DNA of 64,000 nt from Defluviimonas salinarum (lineage in GTDB: Bacteria; Pseudomonadota; Alphaproteobacteria; Rhodobacterales; Rhodobacteraceae), in the NCBI RefSeq assembly GCF_026013545.1, contig NZ_JAPDOG010000002.1, positions 1 to 64,000 on the forward strand. Direction: 5' to 3'. Positions 24,940-35,085 of the stretch are shown here, piece after piece. Numbering within the stretch: position 1 is the stretch's first letter; the number at the start of each line of letters is the position of its first letter. Position numbers and translations under genes: made by a program. A model generated the notes under the pieces. The model searched no databases. It was not told the origin of the DNA and saw only the letters and a program-made list of their open reading frames with translations.

Positions 24940-26232
24940 ATGAAGGCGGCACGGAATGTCCTTCTGGCGTCGGTCCTTGCCGGCGCGACCGGCTGGGCCG
25001 GGATCACCGCCGGCCAGCAGGCGGCTCCGGCCGCCTCGACTCCTCACGCCCATTCCGGCGCGGAAGCGGCCGGCGGGCTTGACGGGCAGGACGCGATGGC
25101 GATGCCTGTTGCCGCCGGGACGGCGGCCAGCGACACCCGGCGCATTCTCTACTACCGCAATCCGATGGGGTTGCCCGACACCTCGCCGGTTCCGAAGAAG
25201 GACCCGATGGGGATGGACTACATCCCCGTCTACGAAGGCGAGGTCGACGATGCCGGCACCATCCGGGTCTCGCCGGGCAAGCTGCAACGGACCGGCGTGC
25301 GGACGACGCAGGCGATACGCGGGCCCTTGGCGATGACGGTGCGTGCGCCGGGCATTGTCCGGCTCGACGAGCGCCGCCTCACCGTCGTCGCGCTGCGCGC
25401 CGATGCCTTCCTCGAGACCGTTGCGGACGTGACCACCGGGGCAACGGTCCGGCGGGGCACGCCGCTCGCGATGCTCTATTCGCCCGAGGTAACGGCGGCG
25501 GCGGCGCTCTTCGTGTCGGACCTTCGCGACGGCGGAGGGCGGGCCGAAGGCAGCCGGCGGCGGCTGGAGAATCTCGGTGTGCCGGTCGGGCAGATCGACG
25601 CCATCGCGGCGGATCGGCGCGCCCAGGTGAGCATCGCCCTGACGGCGCCGCGGTCCGGCGTGGTTCTGGAGCGTCTCGCGGTCGAGGGAATGATGGCGAA
25701 GGCGGGCGAACCTCTGTTCCGCATCGCCGACACGTCGCAGGTCTGGGTCATGGCCGACGTGCCCGAAGCGGCGCTGAGTGGCGTCGCGCGCGGCGCCGAG
25801 GCGCTGGTCAGCCTGCGCGGGCTGCCAGGCGAGGCGCTCACCGCACGGGTGAGCGAGATCTATCCCGAGGTCGACCTCCAGACCCGGACTGCGAGGGTGC
25901 GCATCGACCTGCCGAACCCGGACGGGCGCTTCCTGATCAACATGTATGCGGAGGTCGAGATCGCCGCAGGCGACCGCGCGGCCGTCGTGCAGGTGCCCGA
26001 CAGCGCGGTTATCGACACCGGCGACCGGCAGGTCGTGATCCGCGATATGGGCGAGGGGCGCTTCGCCGCGCAGGAGGTCGTGCCGGGGCGCCGCGGCAAC
26101 GGCATGGTGGAGATCCGCGACGGTCTTGCCGAGGGGACGCGCGTCGTGACGACCGCGACCTTTCTTCTCGACGCCGACAGCAACCTGAACGCGGCCCTCG
26201 CGGCGCTGTCGGGCGCGGAGGCAGGGCAATGA
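24940..26232 (+). CDS. cusB: Heavy-metal efflux RND periplasmic adaptor (CusB/CzcB type)
   Basis: A 430-residue membrane-fusion protein. After an N-terminal hydrophobic leader and a histidine-containing linker (TPHAHSG) comes the YYRNPMGLPDTSPVPKKDPMGMDYIPVY heavy-metal-binding segment in two halves (positions about 75-102) typical of CusB-like adaptors. The barrel-sandwich hybrid and beta-barrel follow (TVVALRADAFLETV, GMMAKAGEPLFRIAD, VWVMADVPE). It links CusA to an outer-membrane channel, which is not encoded here. The ATG at 24940 fits the signal sequence; the stop overlaps cusA by four bases. Confidence 0.88.
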   Translation: MKAARNVLLASVLAGATGWAGITAGQQAAPAASTPHAHSGAEAAGGLDGQDAMAMPVAAGTAASDTRRILYYRNPMGLPDTSPVPKKDPMGMDYIPVYEGEVDDAGTIRVSPGKLQRTGVRTTQAIRGPLAMTVRAPGIVRLDERRLTVVALRADAFLETVADVTTGATVRRGTPLAMLYSPEVTAAAALFVSDLRDGGGRAEGSRRRLENLGVPVGQIDAIAADRRAQVSIALTAPRSGVVLERLAVEGMMAKAGEPLFRIADTSQVWVMADVPEAALSGVARGAEALVSLRGLPGEALTARVSEIYPEVDLQTRTARVRIDLPNPDGRFLINMYAEVEIAAGDRAAVVQVPDSAVIDTGDRQVVIRDMGEGRFAAQEVVPGRRGNGMVEIRDGLAEGTRVVTTATFLLDADSNLNAALAALSGAEAGQ

Positions 26233-29200
26233 TCGCCAACATCATCGCCTGGTCCGCGCGCAACCTGGTCCTCGTGTTCTTCGCCGCCGCGCTGAGCGTC
26301 GCCGCCGGCATCTGGTCGCTGCGTAGCCTGCCGATCGACGCCATTCCGGACCTGTCGGACGTGCAGGTGATCGTCCTGACCGAGCACCCGGGCCAGGCGC
26401 CGCAGGTGGTCGAGGACCAGATCACCTATCCCTTGACGTCGGCCATGCTGACGGTGCCGCGTTCGCGCGTCGTGCGCGGCTTCTCGTTCTTCGGCATCTC
26501 CTTCGTCTACATCCTCTTCGAGGACAGCGTGGACCCTTACTGGGCGCGCAGCCGCGTTCTTGAATACCTCAACGCCGCCGCTGCCCGGCTGCCCGAGGGG
26601 GTGACGCCGGCGCTCGGGCCCGACGCGACCGGCGTCGGCTGGGTCTATCAATATGCGCTGAAGGGCGAGAACCTGTCCCTGGTCGAGTTGCGGTCCCTGC
26701 AGGACTGGGTCGTCCGCTACGCCGCGAGCCGCGCCGAGGGCGTCTCGGAGGTCGCGAGCGTCGGCGGTTTCGTCAAGCAGTATTCGGTCACGGCCGATCC
26801 GGTGCGGATGCGGGCCCAAGGCATCACGCTTGCCGACCTGAAGGCCGCGATCCGCGCCAGCAACCAGGACACCGGCGGGCGGACCGTCGAGCTGTCGGAG
26901 TTCGAGTTCATGGTGCGCGGCCGGGGCTACCTGCGCGGGATCGAGGATATCGAGACGATCGCGCTGCGCAGCGTCGGAGGGGTGCCGATCCTCCTGCGCG
27001 ATGTCGCGCGGGTCGAGGTCGTCCCCGACGAGCGGCGCGGGATCGCCGAGCTCGATGGCGAGGGCGAGGTCGCGAGCGGCATCGTGCTGCAACGGGTGGG
27101 CGCCAATGCGCTCGACGTGATCGACAATGCCAAGGCGGAGCTCGCGACGGTCTCGGCCGCCCTGCCCGAGGGGGTCGAGATCGTTCCGGTCTACGACCGC
27201 TCCGGCCTGATCCGCTCGGCCATCGCGACGCTGAAGACGACGCTGATCGAGGAAAGCCTGATCGTGGCGGCGGTCACGATACTGTTCCTCCTGCATGTCC
27301 GTTCGTCGCTGGTGGCGATCCTGATGCTGCCGGTGGGCCTCCTGATGGCCTTCGCGGCGATGCGGGCGCTCGGCATCGGCGCCAACATCATGAGCCTCGG
27401 CGGCATCGCCATCGCCATCGGCGCGATGATCGACGCGGCGATCGTGATGATCGAGAACGCCCACAAGCACCTCGAACGCGCCGCACCGGACAAGCCCCGG
27501 ATCGAGGTGCTGATCGAGGCGGCGTCCGAGGTCGGCCCGGCGCTGTTCTTCAGCCTGCTGATCATCACCGTGTCGTTCCTGCCGATCTTCACGCTGGAAG
27601 GTCAGGAGGGGCGGATGTTCGGCCCGCTCGCCTATACCAAGACCTTCGCCATGGCGGCGGCGGCGCTTCTGTCGGTGACGCTGGTGCCGGCGCTCATGGT
27701 CGTCTTCGTGCGCGGCCGGATCATCCCCGAGCACCGTAACCCGATCAACCGGTTCCTGATCGCGCTCTATCGGCCGGTGATCGCGGCGGTCCTGAAGGCC
27801 AGGACCCTGACCATCCTCGCCGCCCTCGCGGCGCTTCTGGCAACGGTCTGGCCGGCGCGGCAACTCGGCTCCGAATTCATGCCGACGCTCGACGAGGGCA
27901 CGCTGATGTACATGCCCACGACGCTGCCTGGCCTCTCGGTCGCCAAGGCCGCGGAGCTGATGCAGACGCAGGACCGCATCATCCGCTCCTTCCCCGAGGT
28001 TGAAAGCGTCTTCGGCAAGGCGGGCCGGGCGCTGACCGCGACCGATCCCGCGCCGACCGAGATGTTCGAGACGATCATCCAGCTCAAGCCGCGCGAGGCG
28101 TGGCGCCCCGGCGTCACCGTCGAGAGCCTGCGGCACGAAATGGATGCGGCGCTGCAGTTCCCCGGCGTTTCCAATGCCTGGACAATGCCGATCCGGGCGC
28201 GGATCGACATGCTCTCGACCGGGATCCGCACGCCGGTCGGCGTCAAGGTCTACGGCGATGACCTAGCCGAACTGGAGCGCATCGCGCGCGAGGTCGAGGC
28301 GGTGCTGCGCACCGTGCCCGGCACCACCAGCGCCTATGCCGAACGGGTGATCGGCGGCTACTACCTCGACATCGTGCCGGACCGCATCGCGCTCGGCCGC
28401 TATGGCCTGTCGGTCGCGGATGTTCAGGAGGTCATCGCGATGGCGCTCGGCGCCGAGGCGATCACCCAGACCGTGGAGGGGCGCGAGCGCTACAATGTCG
28501 CGCTGCGCTATCCGGCCGCCTTCCGCTCCGACCCTGAGGTCATCGAGCGCGAGGTGCAGGTGGACCTGCCCGGCGGCGGCACCGTGCCCCTCGGCGAGGT
28601 CGCGACGATCGAGCGCAACCGGGGTGCGACCGCGATCCGCACCGAAAACGGCCGGCTCACGGTCTATGTCTTCGTCGACATCGCCGGGCGCGACCTCGGC
28701 GGCTATGTCGCCGAGGCGCAGGCCGCGGTCGCGGCGTCGGTGACCCTGCCCAAGGGCTACTGGCTCGGCTGGAGCGGTCAGTTCGAGTATCTGGAGCGCG
28801 CCAAGCAGCGGCTCGCTCTGGTCGTGCCGCTGACGCTCGCGCTGATCTTTCTGCTGCTCTATCTCAACTTCCGCCGGCTGACCGAGACGCTGATCGTGAT
28901 GCTCTCGCTCCCGTTCGCCATGGTGGGGGGCATCTGGCTGATGTGGTTCATGGGCTTCAACTTGTCGGTGGCGGTCGCGGTCGGGTTCATCGCGCTCGCC
29001 GGGGTCGCCGCCGAGACGGGAGTGATCATGCTGATCTACCTCGATCATGCCCTGGAGGAGGCACGCACCGCGGTGCGGGAAAGCGGGCGGTCCCTGACCC
29101 GTGCGGACCTCCATTCGGCGATCATGGTCGGGGCGGTGGAGCGGGTGCGGCCGAAGATGATGACGGTGGTGGCGATCACGGCCGGTCTGATGCCGATCCT

Positions 29201-29381
29201 CTGGGCCGATGGCACGGGCTCAGAGGTCATGCAGCGCATCGCGGTGCCGATGATCGGCGGCATGGTCTCTTCGACGCTCCTGACGCTGATCGTCATTCCA
29301 GCCGTCTACGGGAGCATCAAGGGATGGAGCATGGGGCGCGGCCCGCTTCGCAAGGACGCGCCGGAGCGAATGGCGGCCTGA
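26229..29381 (+). CDS. cusA: Heavy-metal efflux RND transporter, CusA/CzcA family
   Basis: A 1050-residue proton-driven inner-membrane pump of the HME-RND family. It has the 12-helix layout with two large periplasmic loops, the proton-relay motif AIGAMIDAAIVMIENAHKHLE in helix 4 (Asp near residue 400), and the CusA-type AWTMPIRARIDMLSTGIRTPVG segment. Methionines in the porter region support Cu(I)/Ag(I) rather than Zn/Co/Cd, although substrate cannot be fixed by eye. Forms a tripartite complex with the adaptor encoded upstream and a TolC-like channel. Confidence 0.92.
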   Translation: MIANIIAWSARNLVLVFFAAALSVAAGIWSLRSLPIDAIPDLSDVQVIVLTEHPGQAPQVVEDQITYPLTSAMLTVPRSRVVRGFSFFGISFVYILFEDSVDPYWARSRVLEYLNAAAARLPEGVTPALGPDATGVGWVYQYALKGENLSLVELRSLQDWVVRYAASRAEGVSEVASVGGFVKQYSVTADPVRMRAQGITLADLKAAIRASNQDTGGRTVELSEFEFMVRGRGYLRGIEDIETIALRSVGGVPILLRDVARVEVVPDERRGIAELDGEGEVASGIVLQRVGANALDVIDNAKAELATVSAALPEGVEIVPVYDRSGLIRSAIATLKTTLIEESLIVAAVTILFLLHVRSSLVAILMLPVGLLMAFAAMRALGIGANIMSLGGIAIAIGAMIDAAIVMIENAHKHLERAAPDKPRIEVLIEAASEVGPALFFSLLIITVSFLPIFTLEGQEGRMFGPLAYTKTFAMAAAALLSVTLVPALMVVFVRGRIIPEHRNPINRFLIALYRPVIAAVLKARTLTILAALAALLATVWPARQLGSEFMPTLDEGTLMYMPTTLPGLSVAKAAELMQTQDRIIRSFPEVESVFGKAGRALTATDPAPTEMFETIIQLKPREAWRPGVTVESLRHEMDAALQFPGVSNAWTMPIRARIDMLSTGIRTPVGVKVYGDDLAELERIAREVEAVLRTVPGTTSAYAERVIGGYYLDIVPDRIALGRYGLSVADVQEVIAMALGAEAITQTVEGRERYNVALRYPAAFRSDPEVIEREVQVDLPGGGTVPLGEVATIERNRGATAIRTENGRLTVYVFVDIAGRDLGGYVAEAQAAVAASVTLPKGYWLGWSGQFEYLERAKQRLALVVPLTLALIFLLLYLNFRRLTETLIVMLSLPFAMVGGIWLMWFMGFNLSVAVAVGFIALAGVAAETGVIMLIYLDHALEEARTAVRESGRSLTRADLHSAIMVGAVERVRPKMMTVVAITAGLMPILWADGTGSEVMQRIAVPMIGGMVSSTLLTLIVIPAVYGSIKGWSMGRGPLRKDAPERMAA

Positions 29382-30153
29382 TCTTTCCGGCGCACCGGTG
29401 AGAGGGCTCGATCCCGGGCAACCGACGCTTTCGGGCGTTTGAAGGTCCGGGGTCGGGCTACACCCGACCTTGGCGCGGGGCCAGGCCGGAGGTGGCTCGG
29501 GAACGCGGCAGTCGCGTTTCCGATATCTTGAGGCACATGCTGGTCGGCCGGTCAGGCGCCGATCCGGCCGCCGTCACGCCTGAGTGCCCGACGGGCCGCG
29601 GGTCAACGACGCGTTTGTCCGCCCGTGACGCGGCCGGCATTTCCCGGGTGTTGAACACGGTCTGGACAGGGCTCCGTTCGCGGCTAGACGTTTCTGTTGG
29701 CTGGCGTCCGTATCCGCCGGTGGCGAGGCCGGACAGGAACGGGCAGTCGGGCCGGGGGTCGCCGGCGCGGGCCGCGATCAGTGCGCGTTCGCCTGAACAT
29801 CGGTTTTCGCGGCGGTCTCGGCTTTGACCTGCCGCTCTTGAAGGGCCGCGGGAGCCTCCATCACGATGTCGGGGCTTTCCCGGATCGCCTCATGGGCCAG
29901 TTCCCTCACGCGCGCCAGTCGGCCTGTCCCTCCACATCGGCGCCATGACGGGTAGCGTGGTTCTCGGCTTGGAGCCGCTCGCCGGCCGAGATATCCTCCG
30001 CGATCGGGCCGCCCGCCCGGACCCCGCGCCACCAGCTTCGCGCCGCGGCTCCCCGCAGGAACGAGCCTCTCGATCTGGTGGCGTCGGCCTTGGACCGGCC
30101 CTTGCGGCTGCCCTCGGGGATCGCGTCGAGCGCCGCCCGGAACCGGTCTCCGG
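29382..30153. other. Gap between cusA and plsY; no intact gene
   Basis: Seven hundred and seventy bases with only overlapping arginine-rich frames. On the minus strand, FRAALDAIPEGSRKGR (about 30090-30140) and, in another frame, VRELAHEAIRESPDIVMEAP (about 29840-29900) look weakly protein-like. They may be remains of a small gene after plsY. I do not recognise it and see no mobile element. Confidence 0.35.
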
Positions 30154-30762
30154 TCACTTCTTGCCGCCGATCCTCGGCTCGGTCCCGGCCCTCAGCCGTG
30201 CGATGTTGGGCGCGTGGCGGACAAAGACGAGGGCGGCGAGGAGAAGGATCAGCACCACCATCTCGCCGTGACCGAGAAGCGCCGCCCAAACCGCCGCGAG
30301 CGCCGCCGCGACGAGCGCGGAGAGCGAGGAGATGCGGCTGACGATCGCGGTGACGAGCCAGGTCGCGCAGGCGGCAAGGCCGACCGGGAAGGCGAGTGCC
30401 AGAAGCGTGCCGAGGAAGGTCGCGACGCCCTTGCCGCCCTTGAAGCCGAGCCAGACCGGGAAGAGATGGCCGAGAAAGGCCGCGAGACCGGCGAGCTGTG
30501 CTGCATCCTCGCCGGCCCAAGCCCGCGCCGCGAGGACCGCCGCCGCGCCCTTGCCGCCGTCGAGGACGAGCGTCGCGAAGGCCGCCCCCTTGTTGCCGGT
30601 CCGGAGCACGTTGGTGGCGCCGATATTGCCCGAACCGATCTTCCTCAGATCGCCGAGCCCCATGATCCGGGTCAGCACCACCCCAAAGGGGATCGAACCG
30701 AGGAGGTAGCCGAGAACCCCGGCGAGGATCAGCGCCGCCGCGCCGCTGGTAATCTCAGGCAT
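30154..30762 (-). CDS. plsY: Glycerol-3-phosphate acyltransferase PlsY
   Basis: The 202-residue inner-membrane enzyme transfers an acyl group from acyl-phosphate to glycerol-3-phosphate, the first step of phospholipid synthesis. All family motifs are visible: [11 protein letters not shown] with [41 protein letters not shown] and RHAPNIARL near the end. About five transmembrane helices. Its ATG lies inside the last codons of pyrC' (8-base overlap), placing it at the end of a pyrB operon, a common arrangement in Rhodobacteraceae. Confidence 0.95.
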   Translation of the reverse strand: MPEITSGAAALILAGVLGYLLGSIPFGVVLTRIMGLGDLRKIGSGNIGATNVLRTGNKGAAFATLVLDGGKGAAAVLAARAWAGEDAAQLAGLAAFLGHLFPVWLGFKGGKGVATFLGTLLALAFPVGLAACATWLVTAIVSRISSLSALVAAALAAVWAALLGHGEMVVLILLLAALVFVRHAPNIARLRAGTEPRIGGKK

Positions 30763-32056
30763 CGCGCGCCTCCGCCCCGAAGACCTGCCGTCCGGCGACG
30801 AAGGTCGCGAGCACCCTTCCTTCCATCCGCTGCCCGTCGAACGGCGTGTTCTTCGACTTCGAGCGCAGCTTGGCGCGGTCGAGGACGAAGGGCGTGTCGG
30901 GATCGAAGAGCACTAGGTCGGCCGGCGCGCCCTCCGCCAGCCGCCCCTGCGGCAGGCCGAGCCGTTTCGCCGGATTGAGTGCCATCGCCCGGAAGAGCTG
31001 CGGCAGGGTCAGCTGCCCGGCATGGTGGAGCCGCATCGCCGCCGGCAGGAAGGTCTCCAGCGCCACCGCGCCGGAGGCCGCGTCCTCGTAGGGCAGGCGC
31101 TTACTCTCCTCGTCCTGCGGCGTGTGCATCGACGAGATGATGTCGATGAGGCCCGAGGCGACGGCCTCCACCACCGCGAGCCGGTCGTCCTCGCTGCGCA
31201 AGGGCGGCTTGACCTTGAAGAAGGTGCGGTAGTCGCCGACGTCGAACTCGTTCAATGTGAGGTGGTGGATCGAGGTCCCCGCCGTCACGTCGAAACCGTT
31301 CTTCTTGGCGCGTTCGAGGGGCGGCAGGGCGCGGGCGGTGGTGATCTGGTCGAAGTGGTACTTCACCCCGGTCATCTCGACCATGCCCATGTCGCGGTCA
31401 AAGCCGATCCGCTCGGCCATCGGCGAGACGCCGGGCAGGCCGCGCAGGGAGGCGAACTTGCCGCTGGTCGTGGCGGCCCCCGCTGACAGGATCGGCTCCT
31501 GCGGGTGGCCCATGACGAGCGCGCCCAAGGACTTCGCGTAGGTCAGCGCGCGGGACAGCACCTTGGTGTCGGTAACCACATGATCGCAATCGGTAAAAGC
31601 GATTGCGCCGGCGTCGAGGAGGAAGCCGATCTCGGTCATCTCCCGTCCCTCGCGACCCTTGGTCAGCGCCGCCATGTGGCGGATGCGGACCGGCGAGGCC
31701 TCGGCGGCGCGGCGGGTGACGAATTCGAGCGTCTCGGGGTTGTCGATGGCGGGATGGGTGTCGGGCCGGGCGATGATCGTGGTGACGCCCCCCGCCGCCG
31801 CCGCGAGGCCGGCGGAGCGGAACGACTCCTTGTGACGCTCCCCCGGCTCGCCGATCTTGACGCCGAGATCGACGATGCCGGGGGCGAGGCATTTGCCGTC
31901 GGCATCCAGTCGGCGAAGTGTCGGGCTCTTGTCGGGCATCCCGTCGGGCGTGTCGAAGACACGGGCGATGACGCCGTCCTCGATCAGCACCGCGCCGAGC
32001 GCGTCGGTTCCGGCCTCGGGGTCGATCAGGCGGGCGTTGGTGAGGAGAGTGGTCAC
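30755..32056 (-). CDS. pyrC': PyrC-like dihydroorotase homologue lacking metal ligands (PyrC'/PyrX)
   Basis: A 433-residue type-I dihydroorotase-family protein. It keeps the amidohydrolase scaffold ([53 protein letters not shown]), but the HxH zinc motif that should follow VD is replaced by GVK, and the usual DHAPH loop reads SSMHTPQ. It is therefore probably not catalytic. In Pseudomonas-type ATCases such inactive PyrC' subunits hold PyrB trimers together. The GTG at 32056 has GGGAGG upstream and overlaps the stop of the preceding gene (GTGA). Confidence 0.85.
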   Translation of the reverse strand: MTTLLTNARLIDPEAGTDALGAVLIEDGVIARVFDTPDGMPDKSPTLRRLDADGKCLAPGIVDLGVKIGEPGERHKESFRSAGLAAAAGGVTTIIARPDTHPAIDNPETLEFVTRRAAEASPVRIRHMAALTKGREGREMTEIGFLLDAGAIAFTDCDHVVTDTKVLSRALTYAKSLGALVMGHPQEPILSAGAATTSGKFASLRGLPGVSPMAERIGFDRDMGMVEMTGVKYHFDQITTARALPPLERAKKNGFDVTAGTSIHHLTLNEFDVGDYRTFFKVKPPLRSEDDRLAVVEAVASGLIDIISSMHTPQDEESKRLPYEDAASGAVALETFLPAAMRLHHAGQLTLPQLFRAMALNPAKRLGLPQGRLAEGAPADLVLFDPDTPFVLDRAKLRSKSKNTPFDGQRMEGRVLATFVAGRQVFGAEARDA

Positions 32057-32625
32057 TGAGCGGCCTCCCAAGCGCGTGTTGCATCCCCAAGTATCTGCGG
32101 GGTGGGAATGTCGTGCGCGGGATACCCGATCTGCATACCCGTTCGATCACGACTGGTTAGGAATGCCCCAAGCGTCAATGATGCGACCTGCGTGCGGTCA
32201 AATCGCACTATCGGTTGAAGGGACATGAAGCGCGCTGATCCGCGCGCGATGAGGGAGTCGCTCTTACTAAGATCAAGCACGAAGGGCTTGGCGCATGCAG
32301 CAAGCTCCAGATCCTCAATCTTTCGTCCGGCGACGAAGCGCATCAGGCGCTTTGACGTGATGGCGTAGCTGGTCCGGCAGAGACGAATCACGTGTACGAA
32401 AATGTAGACGACGCTGCCGACCACCCCGAGCATCCCGAGAGCATCCGCAGGGCTCCTTCTGTCATCGAAGCTCAGCGCGAGACCGAAGATCAAGACGAGG
32501 GCGAGGGGAACGAAAGCTCGAAGGATGCGGAGACGTGTGCCCTGATCGGGCTCTGGAACGAACGAGATCATCTCTTCGCCATCATGCAACTCATGCGTGA
32601 CGAAACTAGGTGGCACATCACTCAC
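32053..32625 (-). CDS. Membrane protein with PH-like domain inserted between pyrB and pyrC'
   Basis: A 190-residue protein with two transmembrane helices ([20 protein letters not shown] and [20 protein letters not shown]) followed by a soluble segment (about residues 85-190). That segment begins with [11 protein letters not shown], a signature of bacterial PH-like (YdbS/bPH) domains. Function unknown. Start is taken as the GTG overlapping the pyrB stop; other starts (GTG or ATG 5-20 codons later) are possible. It overlaps both neighbours by four bases, so it is translationally coupled within the pyr operon. Confidence 0.7.
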   Translation of the reverse strand: MSDVPPSFVTHELHDGEEMISFVPEPDQGTRLRILRAFVPLALVLIFGLALSFDDRRSPADALGMLGVVGSVVYIFVHVIRLCRTSYAITSKRLMRFVAGRKIEDLELAACAKPFVLDLSKSDSLIARGSARFMSLQPIVRFDRTQVASLTLGAFLTSRDRTGMQIGYPAHDIPTPQILGDATRAWEAAQ

Positions 32626-33584
32626 ACCATCACCCCCGCCGCCTGCCGGCCGCGTTCGGCCCTCAGGTTTCGCGCCAGGAGGTCCATGCAGGCCATCCGC
32701 ACCGCGACACCCATCTCGACCTGGTCCTGGATCACCGAGCGGTTGATGTCGTCGGCGAGCTCGCCGTCGATCTCCACCCCCCGGTTCATCGGCCCCGGAT
32801 GCATGACGATGGCGTCCTCCTTGGCATAAGCCAGCTTTTCCGCATCGAGCCCGTAGCGGTGGTAGTATTCGCGCTCGGAGGGGATGAAGCCGCCGTCCAT
32901 GCGTTCTTTCTGGAGGCGCAGCATCATCACCACGTCGCAATCCTTCAGCCCCTCGCGCATGTCCTCGTAGACCTCGCAGCCTAGGTCGCGGACGCCGGAG
33001 GGCATCAGCGTCGGCGGGCCGATCAGGCGGATGCGGTTCTCCATCTTGCCAAGAAGGATCAGGTTCGAGCGGGCCACCCGGCTGTGGGCAATGTCGCCGC
33101 AGATCGCGACCGTGAGGCGCTGGATCCGGCCCTTGGCGCGGCGGATCGTCAGCGCGTCCAGAAGCGCCTGCGTCGGGTGCTCGTGGCGTCCGTCGCCCGC
33201 GTTCAGGACCGCGCAGTTGACCTTCTGGGCGAGGAGATCGACAGCACCCGAGGCGGGGTGGCGGACGACGAGCAGATCGGGATGCATCGCGTTCAGGGTC
33301 AGCGCGGTGTCGATCAGCGTCTCGCCCTTCTTCACCGAGGAGTGCTGCATCGCCATGTTCATCACATCGGCGCCGAGCCGCTTTCCCGCGAGCTCGAACG
33401 ACGCCTGCGTCCGCGTCGAGGCCTCGAAGAACATGTTGATCTGGGTCATGCCCTTCAGCGAGTCGGCCTGTTTCACCGTGCGCTGGTTCAGCTCGACGTA
33501 TTTTTCAGCGAGGTCGAGGACGGTGCGAATCTCCTCCGGGGCCAGGTGTTCGATGCCTAGGAGGTGACGCGCGCGGAAAGTCAT
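32622..33584 (-). CDS. pyrB: Aspartate carbamoyltransferase catalytic subunit
   Basis: The 320-residue enzyme condenses carbamoyl phosphate with aspartate in pyrimidine synthesis. Carbamoyl-phosphate loop [13 protein letters not shown] (about residues 50-62), second-subunit loop [33 protein letters not shown] and the aspartate-binding [11 protein letters not shown] are all present. No pyrI partner is seen, which fits a PyrB-PyrC' type holoenzyme. ATG 33584 starts the canonical [12 protein letters not shown] sequence. Confidence 0.95.
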   Translation of the reverse strand: MTFRARHLLGIEHLAPEEIRTVLDLAEKYVELNQRTVKQADSLKGMTQINMFFEASTRTQASFELAGKRLGADVMNMAMQHSSVKKGETLIDTALTLNAMHPDLLVVRHPASGAVDLLAQKVNCAVLNAGDGRHEHPTQALLDALTIRRAKGRIQRLTVAICGDIAHSRVARSNLILLGKMENRIRLIGPPTLMPSGVRDLGCEVYEDMREGLKDCDVVMMLRLQKERMDGGFIPSEREYYHRYGLDAEKLAYAKEDAIVMHPGPMNRGVEIDGELADDINRSVIQDQVEMGVAVRMACMDLLARNLRAERGRQAAGVMV

Positions 33585-33693
33585 GTGGTGCTCCGGTCCC
33601 GTTTCGCGCCAGCTTATGGCAAATGGACGCGGGCGGGGCAACGGTCAAAGCGGGCGCTTGCCCCCGTCGTGCCGCGGCCCTAGCTTGGCGGCC

Positions 33694-34485
33694 ATGCAGA
33701 CCGCCCTCGCCCATATGGATTTCCACGCCGCCAAGGCGCTGCTCGACTGGCAGATCGAGCTTGGCGCGGACGAGCCGATCGGCGAGGCCCCGGTCAACCG
33801 CTACGAGATCGCGGCCGAGGCGCCGAAGCCTTCCGCCCCGGCCGCACCCGAAGCCCCCGTGGCGGCGGAGCCGGAGGCCGATCCGGTCGCCGCCGCGACC
33901 GAGGCCGCGGCGCGCGCCGGGAGCCTTGAGGAGCTCGCCGCGGCCCAGGCGGCGTTCGAGCTTTGCGAGCTGAAGAAGGGGGCGCGCAACTTCGTCTTCG
34001 CCGACGGCAACCCCGAGGCGCGGGTGATGATCCTCGGCGAGGCGCCGGGGCGCGACGAGGACATGGAGGGGCGGCCCTTCGTCGGCCGCGCCGGCCAGCT
34101 CCTCGACCGGATGTTCGCGGCGATCGGGCTTGCCCGGACCGCGCATCACGCCGACGAGGCGCTCTACATCACCAATGTCATGCCCTGGCGGCCGCCGCAG
34201 AACCGCGACCCGGACCCGGCCGAGATCGCGATGATGCTGCCCTTCGTGAAGCGCCATGTGGAGCTCGTGAACCCCGATATCCTCGTCCTGATGGGCAACA
34301 CGCCCTGCGCTGCCGCGCTCGGCAAGCGCGGTATTCTCAGGCTGCGCGGCAGCTGGACCGAGGCCTTCGGACGCCCGGCGATGCCGATGACCCATCCGGC
34401 CTATCTCTTGCGCACCCCGGCGGCCAAGCGCGAGGCCTGGGCCGATCTTCTCGACATCAAGGCACGGTTGGGAGAACTTCCATGA
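33694..34485 (+). CDS. udg: Family 4 uracil-DNA glycosylase
   Basis: A 263-residue DNA repair enzyme that removes uracil. The catalytic motif GEAPGRDEDMEGRPFVGRAG (about residues 112-131) and the second motif MTHPAYLLRTP (about 230-240) are those of family 4 (iron-sulphur UDGs); YITNVMPWRPPQNRDP lies between. An alanine/proline-rich N-terminal extension of about 70 residues precedes the catalytic domain, common in Rhodobacteraceae homologues. The stop overlaps the next ATG by four bases. Confidence 0.9.
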   Translation: MQTALAHMDFHAAKALLDWQIELGADEPIGEAPVNRYEIAAEAPKPSAPAAPEAPVAAEPEADPVAAATEAAARAGSLEELAAAQAAFELCELKKGARNFVFADGNPEARVMILGEAPGRDEDMEGRPFVGRAGQLLDRMFAAIGLARTAHHADEALYITNVMPWRPPQNRDPDPAEIAMMLPFVKRHVELVNPDILVLMGNTPCAAALGKRGILRLRGSWTEAFGRPAMPMTHPAYLLRTPAAKREAWADLLDIKARLGELP

Positions 34486-35066
34486 GGGCGCTTTGGGTCC
34501 ATGCCTGCTTTCTCATTGCCTTCACCGGACACGGTGCGTCGGCCGAGCCGTGGATCGGCACGGATTACGACGCGCTGTTTGCCGTTAATGCCAGGTTGGT
34601 CGAGACGCAGACGGCGGGTGACGGATCGGCGGTCGAGGTCTTGAAGCTCGAAGGCGGAACCGTCGTCTCGCGGCGGGCGAACGGGCAAATCACCACCATG
34701 GCAACCGATGGCAACGCCGTCGGTTGTTTCGTCACGATCCTGAGATCCATCTCTGCTATGGACACGGCATGCCCCCTGTTGTTCACGGAGGACGAAAAGG
34801 GGCGGCTTGGTGTCATGAGAGCAAGAGCACTCAGGCATTACGCGGAAAACATCTATCCGCCGCAGCCCTATGATGCTGTCGATATGGCGTTTCGCGCGTC
34901 CGTCGCGTCCGATCCGATTTCGCGCACTTCATCCTGCGAGTCCGGGATGGAAGAAAACGCGGACGCGATCGGGTTCGCCAGGAGTTTTATCGCTTCGGGC
35001 ACCGATGCCTGGCTCGACGGCATTCTGGCCGTTCCTCGTCTTCCGGCAGACACCCCGTGTCTGTGA
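34482..35066 (+). CDS. Exported hypothetical protein
   Basis: A 194-residue protein with a signal peptide (ALWVHACFLIAFTGHGASAEP) and four cysteines in the mature part (in GCFVTIL, TACPLLF, SSCESG and the penultimate-residue region TPCL). No family is recognised. Base composition is slightly less G+C-biased than the neighbours. It is coupled to udg by an ATGA overlap and lies 19 bases before moaB. Confidence 0.7.
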   Translation: MRALWVHACFLIAFTGHGASAEPWIGTDYDALFAVNARLVETQTAGDGSAVEVLKLEGGTVVSRRANGQITTMATDGNAVGCFVTILRSISAMDTACPLLFTEDEKGRLGVMRARALRHYAENIYPPQPYDAVDMAFRASVASDPISRTSSCESGMEENADAIGFARSFIASGTDAWLDGILAVPRLPADTPCL

Positions 35067-35085
35067 AACCAGTCAAAGGTCGCAC

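Noticed and set aside
24815-24943. 43-codon frame before cusB
   Set aside because: No ribosome-binding site of note, no domain, and it overlaps the cusB start.
25860-28136. 758-codon open frame on the - strand
   Set aside because: Antisense to cusBA; arginine-, aspartate- and histidine-rich with no domain, whereas the + strand has complete RND motifs.
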